Below, one piece after another: positions 1-10,520 of a DNA stretch of 23,969 bases. Origin of the DNA: Elysia marginata (Eukaryota > Mollusca > Gastropoda > Plakobranchidae). Within the stretch, counting starts at the first letter, position 1, and the number at the start of each line of letters is the position of its first letter. The notes below the pieces were generated by a model, which was given only the letters and a program-made list of their open reading frames with translations, did no database searches and was not told the origin of the DNA. Where the stretch lies: positions 648,211 through 672,179 of the forward strand of contig BMAT01010806.1 of NCBI GenBank assembly GCA_019649035.1, given 5' to 3'. The position numbers and the translations under genes were made by a program.

Positions 1-1089
1 TAAAACTAGTTTCAGTTTACAAATGGTTTCCCTTTAAAGTTAAGATGCCATGTACAGGACAATTTTAGCACATAATGTTTCAGTTTGGTTTTTTCTGTTT
101 ATTGTTTTCTATTTTAACATATATACATGCACACAGATACACACCTTGTACTGTTCTGCGTATTTATGCTGGGCAAGCAGATGTCGGTTTGCTTTATGCT
201 TTCACTGGGAGGCCGATATCTTAAATGTTAACATGATATCAAAATATCTAGACCTGGATTGATGATCAAAAGCAGGCACGAAGAAACGCGAAAACCGCAG
301 CATTTTTTAGGCTCCTCTGCCACCTGCAGATACCCTGTCAACTTTCCCCGACTAAGCGTGTCAGTCTAGACAGTAGACAGACGGTTGCCGATTCTCGCAG
401 TCGATGGTCTACATTCTACAGTACTGCTAATCAAGATCAGCCAATGCGATATGCTTTTTGCTAAATTTCTGTGGTAGGGCAGTATATCCAACCTGTAGGT
501 GACTACTGGATGGTGAAGGCCAAATGCTGATATTAAGTCCTTCATATTTTTATTTTGATATATATGTACGATTGGTATGAGGGCGATATATTGACAGTTA
601 CAATTGCTAAAAGGGGGAGAATTGCCCAGCCCTTCTGTGTAGGTCTGGTAATATAGGGCTTGCCACTGGTACTGCTACACTCTAGCATTGCTAATATAGG
701 TTTTGATGTGACAGTAGACCTAGTTAGTAGTAACGATAAAAATAATAATAGGTCATTTCTACAGCACATTCTACAGGGCTGTAAGCATTTCCTAAACACA
801 TCATTATCATCTATACAAGGTCATTGAAAAGAACTTAGGTCACACATGTTTATACATGTATAAGGTGAAAAAATACAATTCAGTAGAAAACAGTAATTAT
901 TAATAATGTACTCGTCATAGCAATAATGGTGAGGATTAATAGGACAGTAAATTTATAATAATGCAATAAAATGGAGAGGGGGGGGGGGTTATTAAGGCAA
1001 CAGGTGAGGTACTCTTCAAAATATTTAAACACAGAGTAACCCACCCGCTGTCTCAATGAGTTGGAGACGAACAGTTATTACATTAATAA
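1..1089. other. Upstream non-coding region
   Basis: No convincing exon was found. The stretch is AT-rich with a somewhat GC-richer patch around 250-480. An 11-G run lies at 978-988. Short open frames here are below the length expected by chance in such DNA and show no family motif. It probably holds 5' flank, or intron if the epimerase gene starts further upstream. Confidence 0.4.
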
Positions 1090-1120
1090 ATGAAAACAAG
1101 AATACGCTTTCTCGCCAACG
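1090..1120 (+). CDS. Candidate first coding exon of the epimerase gene
   Basis: An ATG at 1090 is preceded directly by an in-frame TAA and followed by ten codons. One extra base then precedes a strong donor, ACG|GTAAGA at 1121. The phase (one base left over) is exactly what the acceptor at 2574 needs to restore the glycine codon of the family's Gly-Ala-Thr motif. The result would begin M-K-T-R-I-R-F-L-A-N before that glycine and give a 266-residue protein. Alternating hydrophobic residues fit the beta strand that precedes this motif in the family. Against it, the N-terminus would be shorter than usual, and so short an exon can arise by chance. Confidence 0.3.
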
Positions 1121-1253
1121 GTAAGATTTAATGAATAATAATAATTGATAAGATAAATTACTACTTGCAGATCGAAAATTGTGCAATTCTTTTTAAATGA
1201 TTAACTTAAAAACTTCCTCTAATTACATAACCCATGGGTATCTGAAATAACTT

Positions 1254-1266
1254 CACACACACACAC
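1254..1266. repeat. (CA)n microsatellite
   Basis: A short CA dinucleotide tract of about six to seven units, followed by unrelated AT-rich sequence. Confidence 0.7.
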
Positions 1267-1375
1267 TTACACAACAATCTGTATACGTAGCTTAGTCCAC
1301 TGTACATGAATAGTCACATGAATAATGATGGTGGCGATTACGAGAATCCAATAGTCACAATGTTTATCTTCTAAG

Positions 1376-1460
1376 GGTGAAGATATGATAACGATGACGC
1401 TGGTCGTAACGACGATGACGGTGGTAACGACACCGATGATGACGATGACGCGATGATTCA
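1376..1460. repeat. Degenerate GAT/GAC/AACGAC trinucleotide tract
   Basis: An imperfect trinucleotide array built from GAT, GAC, AAC and GGT units in one register, unusually CpG-rich for the window. On the minus strand it forms a frame rich in Val and Ile (part of an open frame of 99 codons at 1267-1566). That composition is explained by the repeat, so I do not call a gene. Confidence 0.5.
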
Positions 1461-2573
1461 GGTCCACCGTTAGGTTCAAATAGCTAAATCGTTTCTTTCT
1501 CACATACAGTAGTAGGCCAAGTAGTGACCGACTGCCAGGACTCTTTAGTTCACACCGACCACTCACTCAAGTCACATTGAGTGCAAAAGCAAGACTCTGC
1601 GTGGCGGAGAGACTGATCCATCTCCGACTCCACATCTACCAGTCCGGTGTCAAAGTGACGGCATTTTGACGCACCCTGTAGCAGCTTTTCTGGGTCCTGT
1701 GTCCAGTGTCTGTTTTTGCCCTAACTTTTAAAGGCTTGAAGAACTCTACTTAACTCACACTCAGTACTAATCACTCAGACTTTACCTGCTAAAATGCACC
1801 CTTTACCACCTGCAAACCCCCCTCCCTACTAAGAATTTCCACTAATGTTAACTGTTCAATCCAGAGCTCACTACAAGCTAAAACAAACATTTGATTAAGT
1901 TTATGAACCAAAACTACGCCCTGCCATCCTGTTTAATAATACTCATACCCACAGACGTACATGACCTAAAGCCATGCCCTAAGAATTTACTCACAATAGT
2001 TTTTGAACAGACATTTTTTAGCTTCTCGTTCAAGGACTTTTTAGATTCAGTAATTGTTATATCTTGAGAAAGACTAATCAGGTTTTAGGACATACAGAGG
2101 AAATAGGGCGTTCCCCATATCATTTAAGACGGGATCTTAATTCTTTGACAGAATTCCTTTGTAAATTTGATCCCAAGCGCCTGATAGGTGAACATTTTGA
2201 AATACTTTCACTGAGATATGACGGCATATTTTATGGAAATATTTATGGTAGAGAGAGGATATTTTGAGTAGCAGCCAAAGGATTGATATATCTACATCAG
2301 TTAATTGTTAGAAGAGTTTGAGTCAACTCGTAAAGACCAAAAATTTGTTACTAGGTTGGTCAGAAATCAAAATTAACTAAAAGAAATCAAGTTTTAGTGT
2401 CTCATTACGTAACTACAACATGTGCTCTGGCCAGTCTTAACAATAATTTTTGTTAATTTTATTACATTGTGATTGTTTTTTACAAAGGTACTGGTCCCCA
2501 ATATCACTGAAGTCCATAAGATTTGTTTTGGTTTTAATTTTTCAAAGATATTCTGTAATACTTTTCCTTTCAG
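1461..2573. other. Probable first intron or 5' region of the epimerase gene
   Basis: No exon was recognised. A stretch at about 1545-1735 is less AT-rich and open in one + frame, but has no ATG and no recognisable motif. Around 2530-2573 the sequence becomes pyrimidine-rich and ends in TTTCCTTTCAG, a good 3' splice site for the exon that follows. Confidence 0.45.
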
Positions 2574-2625
2574 GAGCAACTCTTATCTCATGGAAATGCC
2601 ATGGTGTTGAAAATTTATTTTTAAG
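2574..2625 (+). CDS. Epimerase exon: GATLISWK motif
   Basis: Acceptor TTTCAG| and donor AAG|GTGAG. It encodes the conserved Gly-Ala-Thr...Ser-Trp-Lys strand near the N-terminus and ends in phase 2. It needs one G from the previous exon to complete the first glycine. Confidence 0.85.
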
Positions 2626-5600
2626 GTGAGATCCAAACCATTAATCGGTTGAATAATTTATGTATTTTTTTAAAGTACTTCGGGATTTTTTTTGTCTAAT
2701 TACCTTTGTTAATCAACTGTGTTAAAAAAAAAAAGAATCATCCTTTGATTTCCTTAAAGGGCTCGGTCCCAAGATACCAGCTTTAAAATCTGTATGGCCA
2801 AGCTGTCAACTCAAGCATATGGGACTAAAGTGTTTTCCATTGGGCCAGTGTTTGTAATCCAGGGGATATTTTTGGTCCAATGAAAATTTCACCAGACATT
2901 TGCGTGCCAGGAATAAACTTGGTTTAATATCATTGCAGTTTGAAAAATTATTCTCATCAAGTTTTTCCAATTTTTTTTTCTTTACAGCTCAACATCAGTT
3001 TTTGACAACAAGAAAGCCATACGAGGAGGTGTTCCAATTGCCTTCCGTAAGTAAAATATTCATCTCACTTTCAAATAAAGAAAGTTCATTTTTTTTTGTT
3101 TTTTTTTTACCACCAGCTTATGGTAAAATACTGATTGTCAACTTTGTTATACTCTTTCTATTAATGTAGTAAATTGTAGCTTGAATAACAGCTTTCCCTA
3201 TTTGAGTGTTGAATTGTCAGTTTGGGTTTCATTTTTCAGGGTAATATTAAGTACTGACATGTTCTAATCTGAATATACATATTTGGATTAACAGTTTTAC
3301 ACACATATGACATGTCAAAATTCTTGAAATTTTCAGTAACTTATGCATAAAAAAATGCTAACTCTCTTCCATTTTTTACTATTAGTTTATCATGCTCAAA
3401 TTCTGGTAAGGAAATGAGATAAAGCGAAGCTTTTTGTGTACCGCAATAGTTCTTTTCCAACTTGTCACACAAGTTTTATGTAAAAGTTCATGCTGTGAAC
3501 AAGTATATATGTAGGGTCTAGTTCAAATGTATTGAATGCGCTTGAAACAAAACTTTAATTTGAATTGCCCGAAATTTGACATAACATCACTCTAAATTAC
3601 ATAGAAACGATACAATTGGTAATCTGTGGAATTAAGTTTGAATCAACAAATATTTCAACTATATAGGTTTTAAATATCTGGACTTAACGGTATTCTTATT
3701 TGAGATGATCTTGCTTCCACTCTCCAGCAAACTTTGGACCATGGCCTTTGGGACCCCAACATGGATTTGCTAGAATTAAGAGATGGACTTTGGCTGTACC
3801 TCCTACTAAGGTCAGGGATGCAAGTTTTCCAGTTATTTCAAGAAATTTGATTTTTTTTTTTTTCAGTTTTCTCTAGTGAGTCTTCTTTGAAAGTCAAGAC
3901 TTATACGTTAAAGAATATCTCCAAATTTAAGATTTATCAAAAATTCAAACATTTTTTTAGTTGTATAGCAATTAAGGCCATAGCACAGAGTTGTATCTAC
4001 CTTTTTAGTTGTGTATTGAAGATTCTGTAAGGCAGCTGTTGGTTATCTCTGCCAGGCAGAGCACTTTGAAAGTTTCCTGCTTTTTTTGTATTTATATTAT
4101 AAGCTGCTGGCATGCCTATAAGTTACTTAGAGTCATTTATTGTAAGAATTAAGAAAAGATAATAGGGTAACTTTTCCTAAATTGTAGTCTTGGCATATGA
4201 AAACCATGTTATCACTCTCTATCAACTGGCTTTAGTTTTCCATTTACTGAAAAAAGTTGAAGCCTTAAAGTGGAAAATAAGGATTAAATGAATTTGTGAC
4301 CTGTCAATTAATATTTTAAACCTTGATCTTTACAGGATGCTAAAGGAGACATTCTTGCAGTGGTCACTCTAGAAGATGATGAAGAGACAAAGGCCATGTG
4401 GGATTACAAGTAGGATTCAACATGTTCTCTACCAGAGAATCTTTTTCTGTGCCCCTTTCTGTCTGTCTTGTTAGTGTTTTGTTCATGATATCTTTCTAGT
4501 TTTAATAATTTTTTGTCTTCGCTAGGGCGCTCATTCCTTCCATTTACTAACTATCTCATATCTTATTCCTTAGTCTTCAGAAAGTTATAGGAGTTTTTTA
4601 TCACGAATGAGAAAACACTAGATAACAATTATGTTGATCACATTTGTCTAGCAAGAGACAATTATTTGTTTCCTATCCTCCTCTTTTTGTCCTCGTCTTG
4701 GAAAACTTTTTCCTTTCTCTCGTCTCGCTCTTTTCCTCCACCTTCTCTGTTGCTTTTACCTGTCTTGCTTCATCATGTTTCTCCTTTTAAGCTTTCTCTG
4801 TTTCTCGTCTTTATTGTACTCAATGCAAGTTAGGAAACATTACACTCCTTTTTGAAACTGGCAACTTAGGTAATCATCAGGGCTTTTTTCTCTCTCTTCT
4901 TTTCTTTTTTTCTTTGCTCTTAACCCTCTTTTTCTTTTTTTTTTCATTCTATGCGCTGATTGATGTTCTATATTTGCTTTTTGCTATTTATATGTTAACT
5001 TGTCATGGTAATATTAAAGCTCAGATGTACTTTTTAATTCATGAAAATTTCTAACAAATTGCACCTTTGGTGTGCCATCTTTTAAATAAAAATTTCATTT
5101 ACCCTTGCTTGGGAAAATTTTATATGGAAAGCTTTAAACTTAAACTTTTTTCCGTGTTGATGTAAAGTGGCTTGATATCTTGCTTACACTGAATGTGTTT
5201 TCTCTTTCCAGATTTAAACTTGTATACACGCTGGTGCTTTCTGAAAAAAGTCTGATGTCAACTTTGGTCGTTCATAATACAGGTTTGTGGGGACTTAGTG
5301 TCAACTTTGGTTGTTCATAACACAGGTTTGTGGGGACTTAGTGTCAACTTTGGTCGTTCATAATACAGGTTTGTGGGGACTTAGTGTTTGGAATGATAAT
5401 TAAAATTTTTTTCACTTTTTTTAAAATCATTTTTGTTTTATTTGTTCCTGAATGGATCTAAGTTTCACACAGTTTCACATATCGACCTGTTTGAAGATTC
5501 AGTAATTACTTTTGTTTCTACTGGTCCAGATAGATAATGGTTCAAAATTTTGATTTCTTAAGTTTTTAAAAATTTGGATCATTTCATTAGTCTGTCCGGC

Positions 5601-8600
5601 CCAATGAATTCTGGCTTTGTAGCAGGAAACTTACCTCAGAAATACCTCAGAAATATTTTTAACTCACTGCAACAGCAACAAAAATGTTGTGGAATCATTG
5701 CCAAATTAAGTTTGAGGCCTTTAAAAAGATCAAATTGTAAAATCTTTTGGTTATGTTTTTTTGTTTGAATCAATGTTTTCATTTTTCAACTCAAACCATT
5801 CAATTTATTTTTATTCAGTTACAATTGCCATTGGTCCATACAATAGCGGCATCCATTAAAGATACAAAGGTATTTAAGAGTCTGCATATAAAAGGAAAAA
5901 GCCCAACTAGGATAAATTTATAGAATTTCTCTTCAGAAATATTGTTTTTTTAAGATGTTTTTGTTTTTTACCATAGGTGAGTTTGAATATCCTGGCCTTT
6001 GATTTGGGTTTACATTTTTGCTGAGATCAGTTCCTTGGTTTATCATGATTTCATTGTAAACAAATTTGCCCGTACCAAGTTTAGTTAAGTTGTTTTTTAT
6101 TTTGTTTGTCTACAGACACAAAGAGTTTGGGCTTCACAACTCTTCTCCATACTTATTTCCGTGTTGCTGATATCAACACCACGACAGTGCATGGACTGAA
6201 AGGGTTGAAATATACTGATAAGGTAGATAAATGTCTTTCGTGCAGATTTTTTAAACAGCAAATATCAAGGTTTTGTTTTTAGAGCTCTTGAAAAAGTTTA
6301 AAATTAAGCTACCTATTATGACACTTAGCAATAGCAATGAAAACTTTAGATAAATATGAGTAAAAACATTTTATTCTTTTGTTTCTAAATTATATTTTGT
6401 TTTTCTTGTTGACGTGTAGAAGTGCATAAAAAAAGACCAAACTTTCTTGCCCTCAAACCCAATGGGTAATAATAATTTAACAATGTTAGACTGTCTACAG
6501 CCAAAAGCTGAAGACAAGATGGCCTACAGCTCAAAGCACAATGGTAGAGAAAAAAAACTGTCCATTGTTTAGTTTTCACTTGTATGTTAAATGTAGAAAG
6601 TTGCAAATATTTCCTACCTACCTATGATTTCCTACAAAGCTGTGTTCCTCTACAGCTGGAAGTAGCCCTCCTCATCAGCTCTCCATCCTTCTTTATATTT
6701 GTGTTGTAAAAATGGCAAACGGTGTGTTTTTCCTTTTTTAAGTTTTACAGGAGAAAGAAAAAACCATTGGCTTACTCCGTTTTCAAATCACAGCTGCAGA
6801 CAGCAAGCCATGATCTAACTAAGCCAACATAGTAAAGTAAAAACTTTGAGCTTTTACTTTTGAAGATATTTTTGGTCACATGACGAAATTAACCCTCTCA
6901 TTTTTTGTTTTGAATGGCTACAATTACAACACTTGGGAAGCAAATGATTTTGTCTTTAAGTTTAAGGTGCAAAAATGGGTTTATAAAATTTTGCATGTAC
7001 ACGGTTTGCAACTATTTGTGATATTTGTACTGTCAAAACCATGATAATGAGACTCTTTAGCCTTTACTTTATAACCACTCTTCAACTATTTAGATTACAG
7101 GTGGTCAAGATGTGGTAGAGGCTCGAGATCTTGTTGCAGTGGACAGGAACTATGACCGGTAAATGCCCTTGATGTGCTAAGTACGTCACTCTGCTAGCAA
7201 AGTGGCATATCTTGGAGATGCACATTTGTGACATGCGTATATTTTTGGTTTCATAAGATTATGGCCCATCTTCTGGAAGTTTAAAGGAAATTTTTAAAAA
7301 TTCAAAGTAGCATATCGTATAAATATCAGTAAATGAGTTATGCCATTTACATTATTTAGATAATTATTTGTATAGCAATAAAATATGAAATGTGCCATTT
7401 TGCTGGAAAAGTGATTAACAGTCACACATGTGATAAGCAACAGATATCTGAAGTAAGACCCAATAACACAATGGAGTCAAACAAGTTTTTTTGAAAAATC
7501 TTAATTCATAAAGTGCTTTTATTGTGCAGCTATATGAAATTCTTGCAGCTAACAATTTAAAACCCTCTCATTTTTTAGTTTTCCCATCCCAAGATTGATA
7601 CCACCTCATGCCTGTGGTGTTCACTTTTTGTCTAGATTGAAAGATCCTTAAAATCTCTCTAGGGCAGTGAAAGGTTATTTTAATATCTTAGTTAAGACCC
7701 TAGTCATTGCATTTGGAAGATTGGGATTTTTTGAGAACCATACTTAAGAAAATAAGAAAAAAAACCACATGTTATATAGATGTTCAAAATTACAAAGGAT
7801 TTAAAGAGATCACAAACCAGATCACCAATTGAAGATCTTTTTTTTTTCAGCCATCATTTCAATAGCTTCTTTCACCAAGCCGTGAAAAATTTTAATGGAA
7901 CTAGAATGAAGAGGTTTTTCTAGTTGAGTCTTTTGATTAAATGGACACATAAGGATAGGATGTTTCGTTGAGGGGGATGGGTTTAAAGGAGTGCATGTAT
8001 TTCATGATAGAAAATGCTATACAGATAGAGAGAGAGGGAGAAAGAGGACAGAAAGAGGCAATATTTCATTTGTTTGATATGTGTACTGATTTCCTATAAT
8101 AGTGTACTTTATTATAATATTCATAATGTTCGAATCTGTCAGTCTTACTGAGCATTACTTATTTTCAATACATGTATTTATGTAACTTTGTATCGACTGA
8201 GTAAACTTGATTGAATTAAATTGTTTGAGGTTAGAATGGATACCATTCATTATTAACTTTCATCGAAAGCCAATTCAGACACTGGTAAAAATATTTTCTT
8301 GAGATATCACTTAAGTCAATTCATTTTGTCATGTTTCTTTATATTTGTATTGCTATTCCTGTCTAATTTGATTTGATCTGCAGGGTCTACAAGGATGCTC
8401 CTAACGTCACAGTACTATCAAGTAGTGGGGAGCCAGCCAGAAAGATTGAGATAAAAACTTTTAACTTCCCTGATGTTGGTAAGATCTTCTCATTAATTTT
8501 TTCAAACACTGCCAAGGATGACTAGTTAATTTATCATCAATTTTTATTTTTCTAGAGTTCCTGATAGATGCAAAAGTTCTATTTGTCGGCAACATGTTAA

Positions 8601-8966
8601 TGTTGTCCCCAAATAAATTTTACCTTCTTTCATCTATTTCTTAGTAAATGAGATAAATTTTTAAAAATGGAAAGTTGGTTGTTTCTTAATTTCTTTCTTT
8701 CTTTTGCCTTTTTAAGAGATTTTGTATTTTTCTGGTGCTGTAGTAGTGTGTTAAAGATTTTTAACTTTCAAAAGAAGGTGCATTCAAATTTTTTTTTTCC
8801 AGTCGTATGGAACCCTTGGGATGTCAAAGCCAAAGAAATGGGAGACTTTGATGACGAAGGTTACAAGGAAATGCTGTGTGTTGAGGCTGGAAAGGTTGTG
8901 AACCCAGTCACTCTGACGGCTGGAGCCCAGTTTGAGTGTAGTCAAACGTTCACTTCCATGCTCTAA
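2574..8966 (+). CDS. Glucose-6-phosphate 1-epimerase (5' end uncertain), nine exons
   Basis: The protein interconverts alpha and beta anomers of D-glucose 6-phosphate in the cytosol, feeding glycolysis and the pentose phosphate route (family knowledge). Exons are 2574-2625, 2988-3046, 3728-3810, 4336-4409, 5212-5282, 6116-6222, 7094-7158, 8384-8478 and 8803-8966. Every junction is GT-AG and every phase matches, giving 256 residues plus stop. Counting from the first of these residues, visible family motifs are GATLISWK (1-8), AIRGG (28-32), PQHGFAR (47-53), LHTYFRV with the likely catalytic His125, and CVEAG with the likely catalytic Glu230. The VVWNPW segment is also typical. Family members are usually somewhat longer, so roughly 10-30 N-terminal residues are missing or sit in the small candidate exon at 1090. 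The shorter length and these motifs separate it from galactose mutarotase. There is no signal peptide in the part seen. Function is inferred by motif recall, not by a search. Confidence 0.9.
2988..3046 (+). CDS. Epimerase exon: AIRGG motif
   Basis: Acceptor TTTACAG| and donor TTCC|GTAAGT. It encodes SVFDNKKAIRGGVPIAF, the most recognisable N-terminal block of the family. The arginine of this block probably helps hold the sugar phosphate. Confidence 0.9.
3728..3810 (+). CDS. Epimerase exon: PQHGFAR motif
   Basis: Acceptor CTCCAG| and donor AAG|GTCAGG. It encodes NFGPWPLGPQHGFAR and the following strand. His and Arg of HGFAR are conserved active-site-side residues in the family. It ends in phase 0. 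Confidence 0.9.
4336..4409 (+). CDS. Epimerase exon: mid-domain strand
   Basis: Acceptor TTTACAG| and donor CAA|GTAGGA. It encodes an acidic stretch (LEDDEETKAMWDY) typical of the loop before the central strands. Phases fit both neighbours. Confidence 0.85.
4660..4945. other. Pyrimidine-rich tract inside an epimerase intron
   Basis: Nearly 300 bases dominated by C and T on the + strand, with many CTT, TCT and TCC runs. It lies well upstream of the acceptor at 5212, so it is not simply the branch-site tract of that exon. No coding frame was seen. Confidence 0.5.
5212..5282 (+). CDS. Epimerase exon with triplicated 3' end
   Basis: Acceptor TTTCCAG|. The in-frame donor is ACAG|GTTTGT at 5283. 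It encodes FKLVYTLVLSEKSLMSTLVV and the first part of the conserved N-T turn. The last 27 exon bases plus 16 intron bases are repeated twice more downstream, making two extra donors that would shift the frame. Confidence 0.85.
5256..5384 (+). repeat. Three tandem 43-bp units across a 5' splice site
   Basis: Units are 5256-5298, 5299-5341 and 5342-5384. The first and third are identical; the middle differs at two positions. Each unit holds the last 27 bases of the exon, the CAG|GTTTGT donor and 16 intron bases. Use of donor 2 or 3 would add 43 or 86 bases and reach an in-frame TAA at 5318-5320. Confidence 0.95.
5385..6115. other. Remainder of epimerase intron
   Basis: AT-rich intron. A decoy acceptor-like TTATTCAG at about 5812-5819 precedes a frame that soon stops (TAG). 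The 64-codon open frame at 5574-5768 has no family features. Confidence 0.6.
6116..6222 (+). CDS. Epimerase exon with catalytic histidine
   Basis: Acceptor TCTACAG| and donor AAG|GTAGAT. It encodes FTTLLHTYFRV, whose histidine is the expected general acid of aldose-epimerase-fold enzymes, then VHGLKGLKYTDK. It ends in phase 0. Confidence 0.9.
6223..7093. other. Epimerase intron, no further feature
   Basis: AT-rich intron with no recognisable element. The 73-codon minus-strand open frame at 6385-6606 lacks motifs. Confidence 0.6.
7094..7158 (+). CDS. Epimerase exon: VDRNYDR segment
   Basis: Acceptor CTATTTAG| and donor CCG|GTAAAT. It encodes a strand and the conserved VDRNYDR turn, whose final arginine codon is split with the next exon. 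Confidence 0.85.
7159..8383. other. Largest epimerase intron with repeat-like pieces
   Basis: A 1.2-kb intron. It contains a GA-rich low-complexity tract at 8023-8059. At about 8195-8223 there is a segment GACTGAGTAAACTTGATTG followed by AATTAAATTG, which looks like the short-repeat tail of a non-LTR retroelement. That resemblance is from memory and no coding part of such an element is present. Confidence 0.4.
8384..8478 (+). CDS. Epimerase exon: VYKDAP segment
   Basis: Acceptor TCTGCAG| and donor GTTG|GTAAGA. It encodes RVYKDAPNVTVL through FNFPDV, matching the family's late beta strands. It ends in phase 1. Confidence 0.85.
8803..8966 (+). CDS. Epimerase last exon with catalytic glutamate and stop
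   Basis: Acceptor TTTTTTTTCCAG|. It encodes VVWNPW, DFDDEGYKEM and CVEAG, in which the Glu is the expected catalytic base. It then runs through a final strand to TAA at 8964-8966. The frame is open upstream into the intron to 8667, but the phase of the previous exon fixes the true start at 8803. Confidence 0.92.
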
Positions 8967-8997
8967 ACAAACGCAAGTGCCAAGCTTTTCTATCTGC

Positions 8998-9003
8998 AAT
9001 AAA
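8998..9003 (+). terminator. AATAAA poly(A) signal after the epimerase stop
   Basis: A canonical AATAAA starts 32 bases after the stop codon, followed by T/GT-rich sequence near 9020-9075. Its use would give a very short 3' UTR. Further AATAAA motifs occur downstream (for example near 10448), so longer forms are possible. Confidence 0.55.
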
Positions 9004-9987
9004 TGATGTAGCATGATGGGTTTATATTTTGTATATGGAGGGTTATTAATGCATTATCTTTTTTTATTTTTTAGTTTGTCAGCCAATATACTGTGATGTG
9101 ACTAATTTTGGCCTGTAGATCTAAACACAGGCCAATACAAATTTGATAACTTTCAAAAAAAAAAGCATTACACATCTATTCAGTAAATTCTTCAATGTAG
9201 AAGATAACAAGCGACATAGATCTTTAGATTCCTCATACAGATCTACTGCTTGTTTTAGTTTCATATTCTATTGCACATTAAAATGATGGTTAATAGTTTG
9301 TTATTTTTTTTCTTCAATTAAGAACAGAGGTGCTTTATTATATTTTCTGTACATGAAATGGCATTGTTGTTTTTTAAACGTTGGTTTATGTGATATATGA
9401 TTCTAGACTTTGACAGTTAAGTATGCAGCATTATGTAACCTTCTTTTTTTTATCTCTGCATCTATTGTACTATACAAAGAAAGCCTTTATTTAGCAGTTA
9501 TGCTATAGAATTTCATAATTCATAGAATTGTACTTGCTTTGGCATAAAAAATGTAGCGTGCTTTTCTTTCAAGCAGTAAGTTTTTCCTTGAGACCTTAGC
9601 AGAAGAAAATGAAAGAGGCAACAAAGTTTTACTCACTCTACTTGCAAGTGCTGGTATAATAGAAAAAACAACATGACATACTGGTTTAAGACTAAGAGAA
9701 AGCTTAGAAGCAGTACAGTAAACAGTCTATGTATGTTCATCTACACTTGTAGCTTCACTATCATTAAGTTGAGGGCAAGATTGTTGCAAGATTATTGTGG
9801 ACACCTTCATAGGGTGCATCAAAGTTATCTATACATTATTACTCTTGTTAAAGCAATCAAAGATCTCCACATGGTACGCATTTATTATGTCTCTCATTGA
9901 GGGTACATGAGTCAGAAGGCAGACATCAAGGTTTTTAGAAGCCATCATTTAAATGTCTAGTTTTATTTCTTTTTCTCTATTTTTTTA
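9004..9987. other. AT-rich intergenic sequence, nothing recognised
   Basis: No exon, RNA gene or repeat family was recognised. The 75-codon + frame at 9673-9900 has no motif and ordinary AT-rich composition. It may be alternative 3' UTR. Confidence 0.5.
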
Positions 9988-10140
9988 TTTCACAAATGTT
10001 TTGATATCTTTCCACAAAATATTGACAATTATATGAAATTTTTTATATGTGGAAACTTAGAAAGATGTCTTGTTCAAAACATCAACTTCCTAAAAGTGAA
10101 AATTGCAACAACCAACTCATTCATCCTGGATGCGAGACAT
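9988..10140 (-). repeat. Dispersed repeat copy C (inverted)
   Basis: Read on the minus strand, this begins TGTCTCGCATCCA and continues through TGTTGCAATTTTC and CTAAGTTTCC to TCAATATTTTGTGGAAAGAT. The same ordered blocks occur at 14414-14566 on the + strand with moderate divergence. It is therefore an old interspersed repeat, not local low complexity. Confidence 0.6.
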
Positions 10141-10411
10141 ACATGTTTTGATCTGGTTTAAGATCATTGTACTTTGATTTTTTTTATCCAATCCACTACA
10201 CTTTTTTATATGTCCTGTTTGTTTGTATGTATTTTTCATACGTTTATATGATACTGCTCATATGGTGGTAAAATATTGGGTTAAGACGATTTTTGTCACA
10301 ACCAGTGCCAATGAGCTGAATATTGTGAATTTCTTGTTACAAGACAAAGATTATTGAAGATAGCATTTTCCTGAGCTTTCAAAGTAGAACAGTCGCTTTA
10401 TATTTTCTGAA

Positions 10412-10520
10412 TTTTGTTGAAAGATATTAGAAATTCTTTCGGTTTAAAATAAAGAGAAAGAGAAGAAAATATTATCTTTAAAAGGCGTTTTCTCAAATGT
10501 TCCAAAATTTCCAATGTCTG
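10412..10520 (+). repeat. Possible dispersed repeat copy E
   Basis: This partly matches the section of the repeat at 14680-14800, with TTTTG..GAAAG.TATT and an A/G-rich run followed by a TTTTCT block, in the same order. Similarity is weaker than among copies A, B and C, and the AT-rich composition could inflate it. Confidence 0.35.

Noticed and set aside
971-1001. ATG followed by poly-Gly codons and a GTGAGG donor as a first exon
   Set aside because: It ends in phase 0, not the phase 1 required at 2574, and the glycines are just the G run.
1267-1566. 99-codon minus-strand frame with a hydrophobic Val/Ile stretch
   Set aside because: The apparent membrane segment comes from the degenerate GAT/GAC repeat.
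5815-5880. Possible extra epimerase exon after TTATTCAG
   Set aside because: The frame stops within about ten codons, and the exons at 5282 and 6116 already join in phase to give the conserved sequence.
8100-8150. Possible tRNA T-arm (GTTCGAATC)
   Set aside because: No matching acceptor stem or other arms could be folded around it.
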